This document shows, piece by piece, positions 1-11,855 of a stretch of 64,000 nucleotides of DNA. The stretch lies in the NCBI RefSeq assembly GCF_022539505.1, contig NC_061510.1:40263047-40327046 (forward strand), written 5' to 3'. Under the pieces are notes generated by a model, which was not told the DNA's origin, made no database searches, and saw only the letters and a list, made by a program, of their open reading frames with translations. Made by a program: the position numbers and the translations under genes. The DNA is from Lolium rigidum (Eukaryota; Streptophyta; Magnoliopsida; Poales; Poaceae). Position 1 is the stretch's first letter, and every line of letters begins with the position of its first letter.

Positions 1-948
1 CACGTGAGATCGTGGGCATTGGCTCTATTCAGATCAAGATGCATGATGGCATGACACACACACTAACAGATGTGAAGCACATACCTAGCATGGCCAGAAA
101 CCTGATCTCTCTTAGTACCCTTGATGTTGATGGGTACAAACACTCCGGTTCTAGCACAGTTCTAAAGGTATAAAAAAGTTCTCTCATTCACGTGATTGGT
201 GAAATGAATTCTGCTAAATTATATGTTCTTAGAGGTAGCACTTTGTCTGGTATTGTTGTTGCTGTTATTCCTGATGAACCTGGTAAAACTAATCTGTGGC
301 ATATGCGTCTTGGACATATGAGTGAACATGGCATGGCAGAATTGCACAGGAGAGACCTGCTAGATGGCTGCAATTTTGAGTAAGTTTGAGTTATGTGGGC
401 ACTGTATTTTTTTGTAAGCATAAAAGAGTTAAATTCAATACTTCCGTTCATACCACTAAAGGGATTCTAGATTATGTGCATGATGATGTGTGGGGACCTT
501 ACCGCAAGACTTCTCTTAGTGGTGCAAATTACATGCTTACTATCATCGATGGTTACTCTAGAAAAGTGTGGTCTTTCTTTCTGAAAAATAAATCTGATGT
601 GTTTGATGCTTATAGAAAGTAGAAAGTTAGGGTAGAGAAGCAAATGGAAAAGAAAGTTAAATTGCTTCATGCTTGGCATGGAGTTTTGTTCTACTATTTT
701 CAATGATTATTGCAGCAACGAAGGCATTGCTAGGCACCACACGATCTCATACACTCCTTAGCAGAATAGTGTGGCGGAGAGTATGAATAGAACCATCATC
801 TTCAAGGCTCGCTGCATGTTGTCTAATGCTGGTATGCATAGACGTTTTTGGGCTGAAGCAACCTCCACCGCTTGTTACTTAATAAACATGTCACCTTGCA
901 TTCCGCTTGATAAGAAAACTCCTTAGGTATGGTCTGGTTCACCTACAG
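1..948 (+). pseudogene. Tork/Tnt1-like Copia pol, 5' part (GAG-pre-integrase and integrase), broken
   Basis: This is the front half of a Copia polyprotein that is cut by element A and resumes at 14127. Bases 1-180 translate to the region between protease and integrase. Next comes a GAG-pre-integrase domain with the family motif LWHMRLGHMSEHGMAELHRR at about 294-353. Integrase core sequence follows, including DDVWGPYRKTSLSGANYML and, further on, ARHHTISYTPQQNSVAE-like sequence with one Q lost to a stop at 760-765. Stop codons near 171, 381, 620 and 924 and at least two frame changes show it is dead. The usual job of this region is processing and insertion of element cDNA. The 5' LTR, gag and protease lie outside the window. 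Assignment to Tork/Tnt1 rests on the RT/RNase H half and is fairly secure; the exact family is unknown. Confidence 0.88.
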
Positions 949-953
949 ATTAT
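949..953. repeat. Target-site duplication ATTAT, left copy (element A)
   Basis: ATTAT directly precedes the first base of element A. The same five bases follow its last base at 14122-14126. A 5-bp duplication is the normal footprint of LTR-element integrase and fixes both ends of the insertion. Confidence 0.92.
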
Positions 954-1550
954 TGATGTCTACGTGTGCTTCTATTCTTGTAGACAGTGTTGGGCCTCCA
1001 AGAGCAGAGGTTTGTAGAACAGCAGCAAGTTTCCCTTAAGTGGATCACCCAAGGTTTATCGAACTCAGGGATGAAGAGGTCAAAGATATCCCTCTCAAGC
1101 AACCCTGCAATCACGATACAAGAAGTCTCTTGTGTCCCCAACACACCTAATACACTTGTCAGATGTATAGGTGCACTAGTTCGGCGAAGAGATAGTGAAA
1201 TGCAAGTAATATGGATGAATATGAGTGGTAATAGCAATCTGAATAAAATATGGCAGCGAGTAAACATGCAAATGTAACAGTAAATAAACGGAGATTCTAT
1301 GTTTGGAAACAAGGCCTAGGGATCATACTTTCACTAGTGGACACTCTCAACATTGATCACATAATAAATAAGTTCTCTTCCTTTGTGCTACATATACTCT
1401 TGTTTGATAATGAACACCATTCGTTGTGTAGGGCTACAAGAGCACCTCAATGCCGGAGTTAACAAGCTCCACAACATTTGGCATTCATGTTTAAGTAACC
1501 TTTAGAGCATAATAGATCTTTGCAATTTAAACCGAGTACTAACATAGCAT

Positions 1551-1790
1551 ACACACTGTCACCTTTACACTATGAAGGGGGAATAGATCACATCAATACT
1601 ATCATAGTAATAATTAACTCCATAACCTACAAGAGATTATGATCATAACCTACGCCAAGAACTACACGATGCACACACTGTCACCATTACACCGTGAAGG
1701 AGGAATAGACTACTTTAATAACATCACAAGAGTATCACATAGACTAATAGTGATACAAAGCTCATATGAATCTCAATCATGTAAGGCAGC
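1551..1790. repeat. Internal tandem repeat of the LTR (122-bp period)
   Basis: The block with ACACACTGTCACC, a TTACACYRTGAAGG segment and a GGAATAGA segment occurs at about 1551-1605 and again at about 1673-1727. The same pair is present in the other A LTR and, with a third partial unit, in the LTRs of element G. Role unknown; it could hold LTR regulatory sites. Confidence 0.7.
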
Positions 1791-2072
1791 TCATGAGATC
1801 ATTGTATTGAAGTACATAGGAGAGAGATTAACCACATAGCTACCGGTACAGCCCTTAGCCTCGATGGAGAACTACTCCCTCCTCATGGGAGACAACAGCG
1901 TTGATGAAGATGGCGGTGGTGTCGATGGAGGAGCCTTCCGGGGCACTTTCCCGTCCCGGCGGCGTGCCGGAACAGAGACTCCTGTCCCCCGGATCTTGGC
2001 TTCGCGATGGCGGCGGCTCTGGAAGGTTTCTCGTACCGTGGCTTTTTCGTATCGAAGATTTAGGTCAGGGAG

Positions 2073-2084
2073 CTTTAAATAGGC
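2073..2084 (-). promoter_or_regulatory. Probable TATA box of element A LTR
   Basis: On the element strand this reads GCCTATTTAAAG. It lies in the GC-rich part of the LTR where U3 would meet R, and the same site is present at 13744-13755 and in the G LTRs (for example 60201-60212). Confidence 0.5.
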
Positions 2085-2450
2085 GAAGAGGCGGAGTCGG
2101 ACGGGTTACGGGGGCGCCACACAATAGGGGGGCGCGCCTGGCTCCTTGGCCGCGCCGCCCACACGTGTGGGCCCCCCAGGGCTCCCCTCTGGTGCCTCTC
2201 CGGTGTTCTGGAAGCTTCGTGCAATTATAAGATGCTGGGCGTTGATTTCGTCCAATTCCGAGAATATTTCCTTACTAGGATTTCTGAAACCAAAAACAGC
2301 AGAAAACAGGAACTGGCACTTCGGCATCTCGTCAATAGGTTAGTTCCGGAAAACGCATCAAAACGATATAAAGTGTGAACAAAACATGTAGGTATTGTCA
2401 TAAAACTAGCATGGAACATAATAAAACATAGATACGTTTGAGACGTATCA

Positions 2451-2466
2451 AGCATCCCCAAGCTTA
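2451..2466 (-). other. Polypurine tract of element A
   Basis: Directly inside the 3' LTR, the element strand reads CTAAGCTTGGGGATGCT before the LTR TGATACG. A G-rich tract at this place primes plus-strand DNA synthesis. Near-identical tracts sit at the same place in B, C and G. Confidence 0.8.
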
Positions 2467-4884
2467 GTTACTACTCGCCCTCGAGTAGGTAAACGATAAC
2501 AATGATAATTTCTTAAGTGACATGCTACCAACATAATCTTGATCAACATTATTGTAAGGCATATGAGATGAATGCAGCGATTCGAAGCAATAGTAAAGAT
2601 AATGAGTAAACAACTGAACCATATAACAAAGACTTTTCATGAATAGTACTTTCAAGACAAGCATCAATAAGCCTTGCATAAGAGTTAACTCATAAGCAAT
2701 AAGTTCTTAGTAGAAAGTATTGAAGCAACACAAAGGATGATTAAGTTTCAGCAATTGCTTTCAACTTGTAACATGTATATCTCATGGATATTGTCAACAT
2801 AAAGTAATATAACAAGTGCAATAGGTAAACATGTAAGAATCAATGCACACAGTTGACACAAGTGTTTGTTTCTAAGATAGAAAGAAGTAGGTAAAATGAC
2901 TCAACATAAAGTAGAAGAAAGCCCCTTCGCAGAGGGAAGCAGGGATTAAATCATGTGCTAGAGCTTTTTGAGTTTTGAAATCATATAGAGAGTATAAAAG
3001 TAAAGTTTTGAGAGGTGTTTGTTCTTGTCAACGAATGGTAATGGGTACTCTAACTACCTTATCAACCAGACTTTCAAGAGCGGCTCCCATGAAGGACGTT
3101 GTCTCTACCAGCAAGGTAGATCATCCCTCTTCTCTTTTGCTTACACATGTACTTTAGTTTAGTTTTTCTTTATTTTTGGATGACACTCCTCCCAACCTTT
3201 TGCTTACACAAGCCATGGCTAACCGAATCCTCGGGTGCCTTCCAACAATCACATACCATGAAGGGGTGTCTATTTGCAAAATTAAGTTGCTTACTGATGA
3301 ATCAGAGCAAAACATGTGAAGAGAATTATTAATGCAAGTTAATTAATTAGGGCTGGGAACCCCGTTGCCAGCTCTTTTTGCAAAGTTATTGGATAAGCGG
3401 ATGAAGCCACTAGTCCATTGTGAAAGTCTGTCAGAAGTAAATGACAAGATCGAAAGATAAAACACCACATACTTCCTCATGAGCTATAAAACATTAACAC
3501 AAATAAGAGATAATAGCTTTTGAATTGTTTAAAGGTAGCACATGAAGTATTTGCTTGGAATGGCAGAAAATACCACATAGTAGGTAGATATGGTGGACAC
3601 AAATGGCATAGTTTTTGGCTCAAGGATTTGGATGCACGAGAAGAATTCCTCTCAATACAAGGCTAGGCTAGCAAGGTTGTTTGAAGCAAACTCAAGTATA
3701 AAACGGTGCAGCAAGACTCACATATGAACATATTGTAAGTATTATAAGACTTTACATCGTCTTCCTTGTTGTTCAAACACCTTAACCAGAAAATATCTAG
3801 ACTCTAGAGAACAATCATGCAAACCAAATTTTAACAAGCTCTATGTAGTTCTTCATTAATGGGTACAAAGTACATGATGCAAGAGCTTAAACATGATCCA
3901 TATGAGCACAACAATTGCCAATTACCACATGCAGCATTTTCTGTTTCCAACCAAATAGCAATTAACGAAGCGGTTTTCAACTCCGCCATGAACATTAAAG
4001 ATAGAACTAAGAACACCAGTGTTCATACGCAACAGCGGAGCGTGTCTCTCTCCCACACAAGCATTAGTTTATTCAAACAAAACAAAAACAAACAGACGCT
4101 CCAAGTAAAGTACATAAGATGTGACCGAATAAAAATATAGTTTCAAGAGAAGAAACCTGATAAATTGTTGATGAAGAAGGGGATGCCTTGGGCATCCCCA
4201 AGCTTAGACGCTTGAGTCTTCTTGTAATATGCAGGGATGAACCACGGGGGCATCCCCAAGCTTATACTTTTCACTCTTCTTGATCATATATCATCCTCCT
4301 CTCTTGACCCTTGAAAACTTCCTCCACACCAAACTTAAAACAAACTCATTAGAGGGTTAGTGCATAATCAAAAATTCACATGTTCAGAGGTGACACAATC
4401 ATTCTTAACACTTCTGGACATTGCCCAAAGCTACTGGAAGTCAATGGAACAAAGAAATTCATCCAACACAGCAAAAGAGGCAATGCGAAATAAAAGGCAG
4501 AATCTGTCAAAACAGAACAGTCCGTAAAGACGAATTTTTTAGAGGCACTGGACTTGCTCAGATGAAAATGCTCAAATTGAATGAAAGTTGCGTACATATG
4601 TGAGGATCACGCACGTAAATTGGCAGATTTTTTAGAGTTACCTACAGAGAACCCTGCCCAAATTCGTGATAGACAGAAATCTGTTTCTGCGTAGTAATCC
4701 AAATCTAGTATCAACCTTGCTATCAAAGACTTCACTTGGCACAACAATGCAATAAAATAAAGATAAGGAGAGGTTGCTACAGTAGTAACAACTTCCAAGA
4801 CACAACAAAACAGTAGCAAAATAAAAACATGGGTTATCTCCCAAGAAGTGCTTTCTTTATAGCCATTAAGATGGGCTCAACAAT
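2467..4884 (-). other. Element A: long non-coding 3' region
   Basis: About 2.4 kb between the ORF end and the polypurine tract with no credible ORF. It aligns by eye, block by block, with 6738-9325 (B), 40029-42570 (C, opposite strand) and 55423-57960 (G). Such conservation without coding capacity is typical of large non-autonomous elements, where RNA packaging or regulatory signals may be held. It contains a perfect stem-loop at 4179-4199 and two extra polypurine-like motifs at 4196-4207 and 4251-4264. Confidence 0.75.
4179..4199. other. Conserved stem-loop (9-bp arms, 3-base loop)
   Basis: GGGGATGCC, loop TTG, GGCATCCCC is a perfect inverted repeat. The same hairpin is found in B (8610-8630), C (40664-40684, loop CAA because the element lies on the other strand) and G (57277-57297). 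It overlaps a copy of the polypurine motif CCCCAAGCTTAG. Confidence 0.8.
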
Positions 4885-5143
4885 TTTAATGATGCTCTTG
4901 CAAGAAATAAGAGTTAAAGCAAACGAGAGCATCAAGAAGCAAATTCAAAACACATTTAAGCCTAACCCACTTCCTATGAAAAGGAATCTTGTACACAAAT
5001 TAATTCATGAAGCATAATGCAACAAGCATAGGAAGATAAAACAAGTGTAACTTCAAGATTATCAGCATATAGAGAGGTGTTTTAGTAACATGAAAATTTC
5101 TACAACCATATTTTCCTCTCTCATAATAACTTTCAGAGGCATC
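4885..5143 (-). pseudogene. Element A ORF, C-terminal part (membrane-like segments)
   Basis: This is the end of the ORF that begins at 12349 and is interrupted by element B. It encodes the family signature ESYYERGKYGC, then a hydrophobic stretch (LKLHLFYLPMLVALCFMN), a basic bridge with YKIP and HRKWVRLK, and a second hydrophobic stretch. A TAA replaces the leucine codon found in relatives straight after CFMN, so the second hydrophobic part is lost even apart from the insertion. Function unknown. The hydrophobic-basic-hydrophobic layout recalls the env-like ORF of Athila elements, but no homology search could be run. Confidence 0.7.
5139..5143. repeat. Target-site duplication GCATC, left copy (element B)
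   Basis: GCATC precedes element B and recurs at 11856-11860. It marks insertion of B into the ORF of A. Confidence 0.88.
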
Positions 5144-6737
5144 TGATGCGTGTAGTTGACACGTCCGTTGGGAACCCCAAGAGGAAGGTGTGATGCGCAC
5201 AGCAGCAAGTTTCCCTCAGTAAGAAACCAAGGTTTAATCGAACCAGTAAGAGTCAAGAAGCACGTTGAAGGTTGATGGCGGCGGGATGTAGTGCGGCGCA
5301 ACACCAGGGATTCCGGCGCCAACGTGGAACCTGCACAACACAACCAAAGTATTTTGCCCCAACGAAACAGTGAGGTTGTCAATCTCACCGGCTTGCTCGT
5401 AACAAAGGATTAGATGTATAGTGTGGATGATGATTGTTTGCGTAGAAAACAAGTAGAACAAGTATTGCAAGTAGATTGTATTCAATGTAAAAGAATGGAC
5501 CGGGGTCCACAGCTCACTAGAGGTGTCTCTCCCATAAGATAAATAGCATGTTGGGTGAACAAATTACATTCGGGCAATTGACAAATAAAGAGAGCATGAC
5601 AATGCACATACATGATATGATGAATATTGTGAGATTTAATTGGGCATTACGACAAAGTACATAGACCGCTATCCAAAGCATGCATCTATGCCTAAAAAGT
5701 CCACCTTCAAAGTTATCATCCGAACCCCTTCCAGCATTAAGTTGCAAAACAACGTACAATTGCATTAAGTATGGTGCGTAATGTAATCAATAACTACATC
5801 CACGGACATAGCATCAATGTTTTATCCCTAGTGGCAACAAGACATTCACAACCTTAGAACTTTCTCGTCACTCGTCCTGCATTTAATGGAGGCATGAACC
5901 CACTATCGAGCATAAATACTCCCTCTTGAGTTAAGAGCAAAAACTTGGCCGAGCCTCTACTAATAACGGAGAGCATGCAAGATCATAAACAACACATAGG
6001 TAATAGATTGATAATCAACATAACATAGTATTCTCTATCCATCGGATCCCGACAAACACAACATATAGAATTACGGATAGATGATCTTGATCATGTTAGG
6101 CAGCTCACAAGATCCGACAATGAAGCACATGAGGAGAAGACAACCATCTAGCTACCGCTATGGACCCATAGTCCAGGGGTGAACTACTCACTCATCACTC
6201 CGGAGGCGACCATGGCGGTGAAGAGTCCTCCGGGAGATGAATCCCTCTCCGGCAGGGTGCCGGAGGTGATCTCCTGAATCCCCGAGATGGGACCGGCGGC
6301 GGCGTCTCCGGAAGGTTTTCCGTATCGTGGCTCTCGGTGCGGGGGTTTCGCGACGAATACCTTAAGTAGGCGGAAGGGCGGAGTCGAGGGGTCACGGGGG
6401 CCCCACACAGCAGGGCCGCGCGGCGCCCCCCGGGCCGCGCCGCCCTAGTGTGGCGGCGCCCGTGGCCCCACTTCGTCTTCTCTTCGGTCTTCCGGAAGCT
6501 TCGTGGCAAAATAGGCCCCCGGGCGTTGATTTCGTCCAATTCCGAGAATATTTCCTTACTAGGATTTCTGAAACCAAAAACAAGCAGTAAAACAAAGAAT
6601 CGGCTCTTCGGCATCTCGTTAATAGGTTAGTGCCGGAAAATGCATAAATACGACATATAATGTGTATAAAACATGTAGATATCATCAATAATGTGGCATG
6701 GAACATAAGAAATTATCGATACGTCGGAGACGTATCA
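5144..6737 (-). repeat. Element B, 3' LTR
   Basis: Begins TGATGCGTGTAG and ends GGAGACGTATCA. It pairs with 10259-11855, with small differences scattered along it. It is followed inside by the polypurine tract seen on the plus strand as GCATCCCCTAAGCTTAG (6738-6754). Confidence 0.9.
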
Positions 6738-9325
6738 GCATCCCCTAAGCTTAGTTCCTGCCGTCCCGAGCGGGTAAACGATAACAAAGATAATTTCGGA
6801 GTGACATGCCATCATAACCTTGATCATACTATTGTAAACATATGTAATGAATGCAGCGATCAAAACAATGGTAATGACATGAGTAAGCAAATGAATCATA
6901 AAGCAAACACTTTTCATGAATAGTACTTAAAGACAAGCATCAATAAGTCTTGCATAAGAGTTAACTCATAAAGCAATAAATCAAAGTAAAGGTATTGAAG
7001 CAACACAAAGGAAGATTAAGTTTCAGCAGGTTGCTTTCAACTTATAACATGTATATCTCATGGATAATTGTCAACATAGAGTAATATAACAAGTGCAATA
7101 TGCAAGTATGTAGGAATCAATGCACAGCTCACACAAGTGTTTGCTTCTTGAGGTGGAGAGAAATAGGTGAACTGACTCAACATAAAAGTAAAAGAAAGGT
7201 CCTTCAAAGAGGAAAACATCGATTGCTATATTTGTGCTAGAGCTTTTATTTTGAAAACATGAAACAATTTTTTCAACGGTAGTAATAAAGCATATGTATC
7301 ATGTAAATTATATCTTACAAGTTGCAAGCCTCATGCATAGTATACTAATAGTGCCCGCACCTTGTCCTAATTAGCTTGGACTACGGGATCATCGCAATAC
7401 ACATGTTTTAACCAAGTGTCACAAAGGGGTACCTCTATGCCGCCTGTACAAAGGTCTAAGGAGAAAGCTCGCATTTTGGATTTCTCGCTTTTGATTATTC
7501 ACAACTTAGACATCCATACCGGGACAACATAGACAACAGATAATAGACTCCTCTTTAATGCATAAGCATGTAGCAACAATTAATATTCTCATATGAGATT
7601 GAGGATATATGTCCAAAACTGAAACTTCCACCATGATTCATGGCTTTAGTTAGCGGCCCAATGTTCTTCTCTAACAATATGCATGCTCTAACCAATAAAG
7701 TGGTAGATCTCCCTTACTTCAGACAAGACGGACATGCATAGCAACTCACATGATATTCAACAAAGAGTAGTTGATGGCGTCCCCAGAAGCATTGTTATCG
7801 CACAACAAGCAACTTAATAAGGGATAAAGTGCATAAGTACATATTCAATACCACAATAGTTTTTAAGCTATTTGTCCCATGAGATATATATTGCAAAGGT
7901 AAAGAATGGAAATTTTAAAGGTAGCACTCAAGCAATTTACTTTGGAGTGGCGGAGAAATACCATGTAGTAGGTAGGTATGGTGGACACAAATGGCATAGT
8001 GGTTGGCTCAAGGATTTTGGATGCATGAGAAGTATTCCCTCTCGATACAAGGTATAGACTAGCAAGGTTATTTGAAACAAACACAAGGATGAACCGGTGC
8101 AGCAAAACTCACATAAAAGACATATTATAAATATTATAAGACTCTACACCGTCTTCCTTGTTGTTCAAAACTCAATACTAGAAATTATCTAGACTTTAGA
8201 GAGACCAAATATGCAAACCAAATTTAGCAAGTTCTAGGTGTTTCTTCATTAATAGGTGCAAAGTATATGATGCAAGAGCTTAAACATGAGCACAACAATT
8301 GCCAAGTATCAAATTATTCAAGACATTTTAGAATTACTACATGTAGCATTTCCCAATTCCAACCATATAACAATTTAACGAAGAAGATTCAACCTTCGCC
8401 ATGAATACTATGAGTAAAGCCTAAGGACATATTTTTCCATATGCAACAGCGGAGCGTGTCTCTCTCCCACACAATGAATGCTAGGATCCATTTTATTCAA
8501 ACAAAAACAAAAACAAAAACAAACCGACGCTCCAAGTAAAGCACATAAGATGTGATGGAATAAAAATATAGTTTCAGGGGAGGAACTCGATAATGTTGTC
8601 GATAAAGAAGGGGATGCCTTGGGCATCCCCAAGCTTAGACGCTTGAGTCTTCTTAAAATATGCAGGGGTGAACCACCAGGGCATCCCCAAGCTTAGAGCT
8701 TTCACTCTCCTTGATCATATTGCATCATTTCCCTCTCTTGATCCTTGAAAACTTCCTCCACACCAAACTCGAAACAACTCATTAGAGGGTTAGTGTACAA
8801 TAAAAATTAACATGTTCAGAGGTGACACAATAATTCTTAACACTTCTGGACATTGCATAAAGCTACTGGACATTAATGGAACAAAGAAATTCATCCATCA
8901 TAGCAAAAGAGGCAATGCGAAATAAAAGGCAGAATCTGTCAAAACAGAACAGTCCATAAAGATGGATTTTATTGAGGCACCAGAATTGCTCAAATGAAAA
9001 TGCCCAAATTGAATGAAAGTTGCGTACATATCTGAGGATCACGCACGTAAATTGGCATATTTTTCTGAGCTACCTACAGAGAGGCAGGTCGGAATTCGTG
9101 ACAGCAAGGAAATCTGTTACTGCACAGCAATCTAAATCTAGTATGAACCTTACTATCAAAGACTTTACTTGGCACAACAATGCACAAAACTAAGATAAGG
9201 AGAGGTTGCTACAGTAGTAAACAACTTCCAAGACTCAAATATAAAACAAAAATACTGTAGTAAAAACATGGGTTGTCTCCCATAAGCGCTTTTTAACGCC
9301 TTTCAGCCTAGGCGTAAAGTGTATA
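6738..9325 (-). other. Element B: polypurine tract and long non-coding 3' region
   Basis: No believable gene. It starts with the polypurine tract, has the conserved hairpin at 8610-8630 and further polypurine-like motifs at 8627-8637 and 8681-8694. It shares its order of blocks with elements A, C and G. A short CAAAAA-type run lies at about 8499-8524. Confidence 0.75.
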
Positions 9326-10006
9326 TCAAGTATTATCAAGGGATGGAGCATTGATATCATAATCTCCCCCATCCGTAGTGGTACTAAGGGCTTTGTCAAT
9401 TTTAGGCCTATAATAATATTTCTTTGGTTTAGGCACTTTAGAGACATACATAAACTTTTGCTCCTTACCCACATAAGCTTTTTCTCTAAACTTTATAGAT
9501 GAAAAGGTTGAACCCAAGGTTCCCATAGCTTTTTCAAGTTCACCAATCCTATTGATTTGATTATCATGGACAACACAAGTTCCTAGGACACTAATTCTTT
9601 CATCAATTCCTCCTAAGGATTTATCAAGTTCATCAGTTTTATCAAGTAACATTTCCAATTTAGTTTCAACACTTGGAAATTTTTTCTCTATGGTTTCCAA
9701 TTTTTTCATAACATCCACAAGAGAGGTTTCAATTTTAGTTTCATTAACATGTGGTGTTCCAAATAAACTCTCAATAATGCAACTAGCTTCTAAAGCGGGA
9801 GCGCCTAGGAAGTTACCTCCTGCGAGACAATCAAGAACATACCTATTCCAGCTAGAGATACCAACATAAAAATTCCTGAGTAGGATAGTGGTGGAGTGTT
9901 TCTTAGTGCACCTATTATGGGCATCACTAATTCTATACCAAGCATCTTTTAAACATTCTCCCCCTTGTTGCTTAAACGAACGAACTTCAACTTCATGGTT
10001 ACTCAT
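9326..10006 (-). CDS. Gag-like protein with coiled coil (element B)
   Basis: A 226-residue ORF, intact from ATG to stop. Residues 1-80 carry a plant Gypsy Gag pattern: LKDAWYRI at 19-26, then a conserved stretch around FYVGISSWNRYVLD (46-59) and AGGNFLG (62-68). The Athila/Tat Gag counterpart is the LR.FY.GL...R...D.AAGG motif. Residues about 94-165 are rich in E, K and L with heptad-like spacing and should form a coiled coil, useful for particle assembly. There is no zinc knuckle and no protease. The start is chosen because it opens the conserved MSNHEVEVRSFKQQGGE leader, also seen in element F (52301). It lies 250 bp inside the 5' LTR, as expected for gag. Confidence 0.8.
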   Translation of the reverse strand: MSNHEVEVRSFKQQGGECLKDAWYRISDAHNRCTKKHSTTILLRNFYVGISSWNRYVLDCLAGGNFLGAPALEASCIIESLFGTPHVNETKIETSLVDVMKKLETIEKKFPSVETKLEMLLDKTDELDKSLGGIDERISVLGTCVVHDNQINRIGELEKAMGTLGSTFSSIKFREKAYVGKEQKFMYVSKVPKPKKYYYRPKIDKALSTTTDGGDYDINAPSLDNT

Positions 10007-10034
10007 TTTAGTAGTAGTAAATAAAGCAAACTAG

Positions 10035-10165
10035 ATAAAATAAATGCAAGTAACTAATTATTGTGTGTTTTTGATATAGAGTGCAAGACAGTAAATAAAG
10101 TAAAATTAGCAACTAATTTTTTTGTGTTTTGATATAATGCAGCAAACAAGTAAGTAAATAAAATA
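10035..10165. repeat. Degenerate tandem duplication in the leader of element B
   Basis: The run with GTAACTAATT, TTGTGTTTTTGATATA and GTAAATAAAG is repeated about 60 bp further on. Element F has the same arrangement at about 52340-52455, so the duplication predates both insertions. Confidence 0.6.
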
Positions 10166-10230
10166 AAGCAAGACAAAAACAAAGTAAAGAGATTGGATTG
10201 TGGAGACTCCCCTTGCAGCGTGTCTTGATC

Positions 10231-10247
10231 TCCCCGGCAACGGCGCC
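10231..10247 (-). other. Primer binding site of element B (tRNA-Asp)
   Basis: On the plus strand TCCCCGGCAACGGCGCC equals 17 bases at the 3' end of plant tRNA-Asp, so the element strand is complementary to it. It lies 11 bases from the LTR edge. Confidence 0.85.
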
Positions 10248-10258
10248 GTAAATTTGCT

Positions 10259-11855
10259 TGATGCGTGTAGTTGACACATCCGTTGGGAACCCCAAGAGGA
10301 AGGTGTGATGCGCACAAGCAGCAAGTTTCCCTCGCAAGAAACCAAGGTTTAATCGAACCAAGTAGGAGTCAAGAAGCACGTTGAAGGTTGATGGCGGCGA
10401 GATGTAGTGCGGCGCAACACCAGGGATTCCGGCGCCAACGTGGAACCCGCACAACACAACCAAAGTACTTTGCCCCAACGAAACAGTTGAGGTTGTCAAT
10501 CTCACCGGCTTGCCGTAACAAAGGATTAGATGTATAGTGTGGATGATGATTGTTTGCGGAAAACAAGTAGAACAAGTATTGCAAGAGATTGTATTCAATG
10601 TAAAAGAATGGACCGGGTCCACAGCTCACTAGAGGTGTCTCTCCCATAAGATAAATAGCATGTTGGGTGAACAAATTACAGTCGAGCAATTGACAAATAA
10701 AGAGAGCATGACAATGCACATACATGATATGATGAATATTGTGAGATTTAATTGGGCATTACGACAAAGTACATAGACCGCTATCCAAAGCATGCATCTA
10801 TGCCTAAAAAGTCCACCTTCAGTGTTATCATCCGAACCCCTTCCAGCATTAAGTTGCAAAACAACAGACAATTGCATTAAGTATGGTGCGTAATGTAATC
10901 AATAACTACATCCTCTGGACATAGCATCAATGTTTTATCCCTAGTGGCAACAAGACATCCACAACCTTAGAACTTTCCTGTCACCGTCCCGCATTTAATG
11001 GAGGCATGAACCCACTATCGAGCATAAATACTCCCTCTTGGAGTTAAGAGCAAAAACTTGGCCAGAGCCTCTACTAATAACGGAGAGCATGCAAGATCAT
11101 AAACAACACATAGGTAATAGATTGATAATCAACATAACATAGTATTCTCTCTCCATCGGATCCCGACAAACACACCATATAGAATTATAGATAGATGATC
11201 TTGATCATGTTAGGCAGCTCACAAGATCCGACAATGAAGCACATGAGGAGAAGACAACCATCTAGCTACTGCTATGGATCCATAGTCCAGGGGTGAACTA
11301 CTCACTCATCACTCCGGAGGCGACCATGGGGGTGAAGAGTCCTCCGGGAGATGAATCCCCTCTCCGGAAGGGTGCCGGAGGTGATCTCCGTAATCCCCCG
11401 AGATGGGATTGGCGGCGGCGTCTCCGGAAGGTTTTCCGTATCGTGGCTCTCTGCACCGGGGTTTCGCGACGAAGACCTTAAGTAGGCGGAAGGGCGGAGT
11501 CAGAGGGGTCACGGGGGCCCCACACAGCAGGGCCGCGCGGGCCCCCCCTGGGCCGCGGCGCCCTAGTGTGGCGGCGCCCCGTGGCTCCACTTCGTCTTCT
11601 CTTCGGTCTTCTGGAAGCTTCGTGGCAAAATAGGCCCCTGGGCATTGATTTCGTCCAATTCCGAGAATATTTCCTTACTAGGATTTCTCGAAACCAAAAA
11701 CAGCAGTAAAACAAAGAATCGGCTCTTCGGCATCTCGTTAATAGGTTAGTGCCGGAAAATGCATAAATACGACATATAATGTGTATAAAACATGTAGATA
11801 TCATCAATAATGTGGCATGGAACATAAGAAATTATCGATACGTCTGAGACGTATC
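10259..11855 (-). repeat. Element B, 5' LTR (terminal A missing)
   Basis: Pairs with 5144-6737. It ends GAGACGTATC directly against the TSD GCATC, so the terminal A of the expected CA end is lost or was never copied. Confidence 0.9.

Larger units (their letters stand above)
954..2450 (-). repeat. Element A, 3' LTR
   Basis: Starts TGATGTCTACG and ends GAGACGTATCA on the plus strand, so on the element's own strand it runs from TGATACGTCTC to AGACATCA. It pairs with 12622-14121. A TATA-like CTTTAAATAGGC lies at 2073-2084 (GCCTATTTAAAG on the element strand). A block around CACACTGTCACC is repeated with a 122-bp period near 1551 and 1673. Confidence 0.92.
5144..11855 (-). mobile_element. Gypsy element B: non-autonomous, Gag-only, nested in A
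   Basis: A 6.7-kb LTR element on the minus strand with LTRs 5144-6737 and 10259-11855, TSD GCATC and a tRNA-Asp primer site. The right LTR lacks the expected final A of CA. The only ORF is a Gag-coiled-coil protein (9326-10006). The non-coding 3' region is shared with element A although the U5 side of the LTR is different, so A and B look like members of one superfamily that have exchanged or diverged LTR parts. No RT, RNase H or integrase. Confidence 0.9.
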
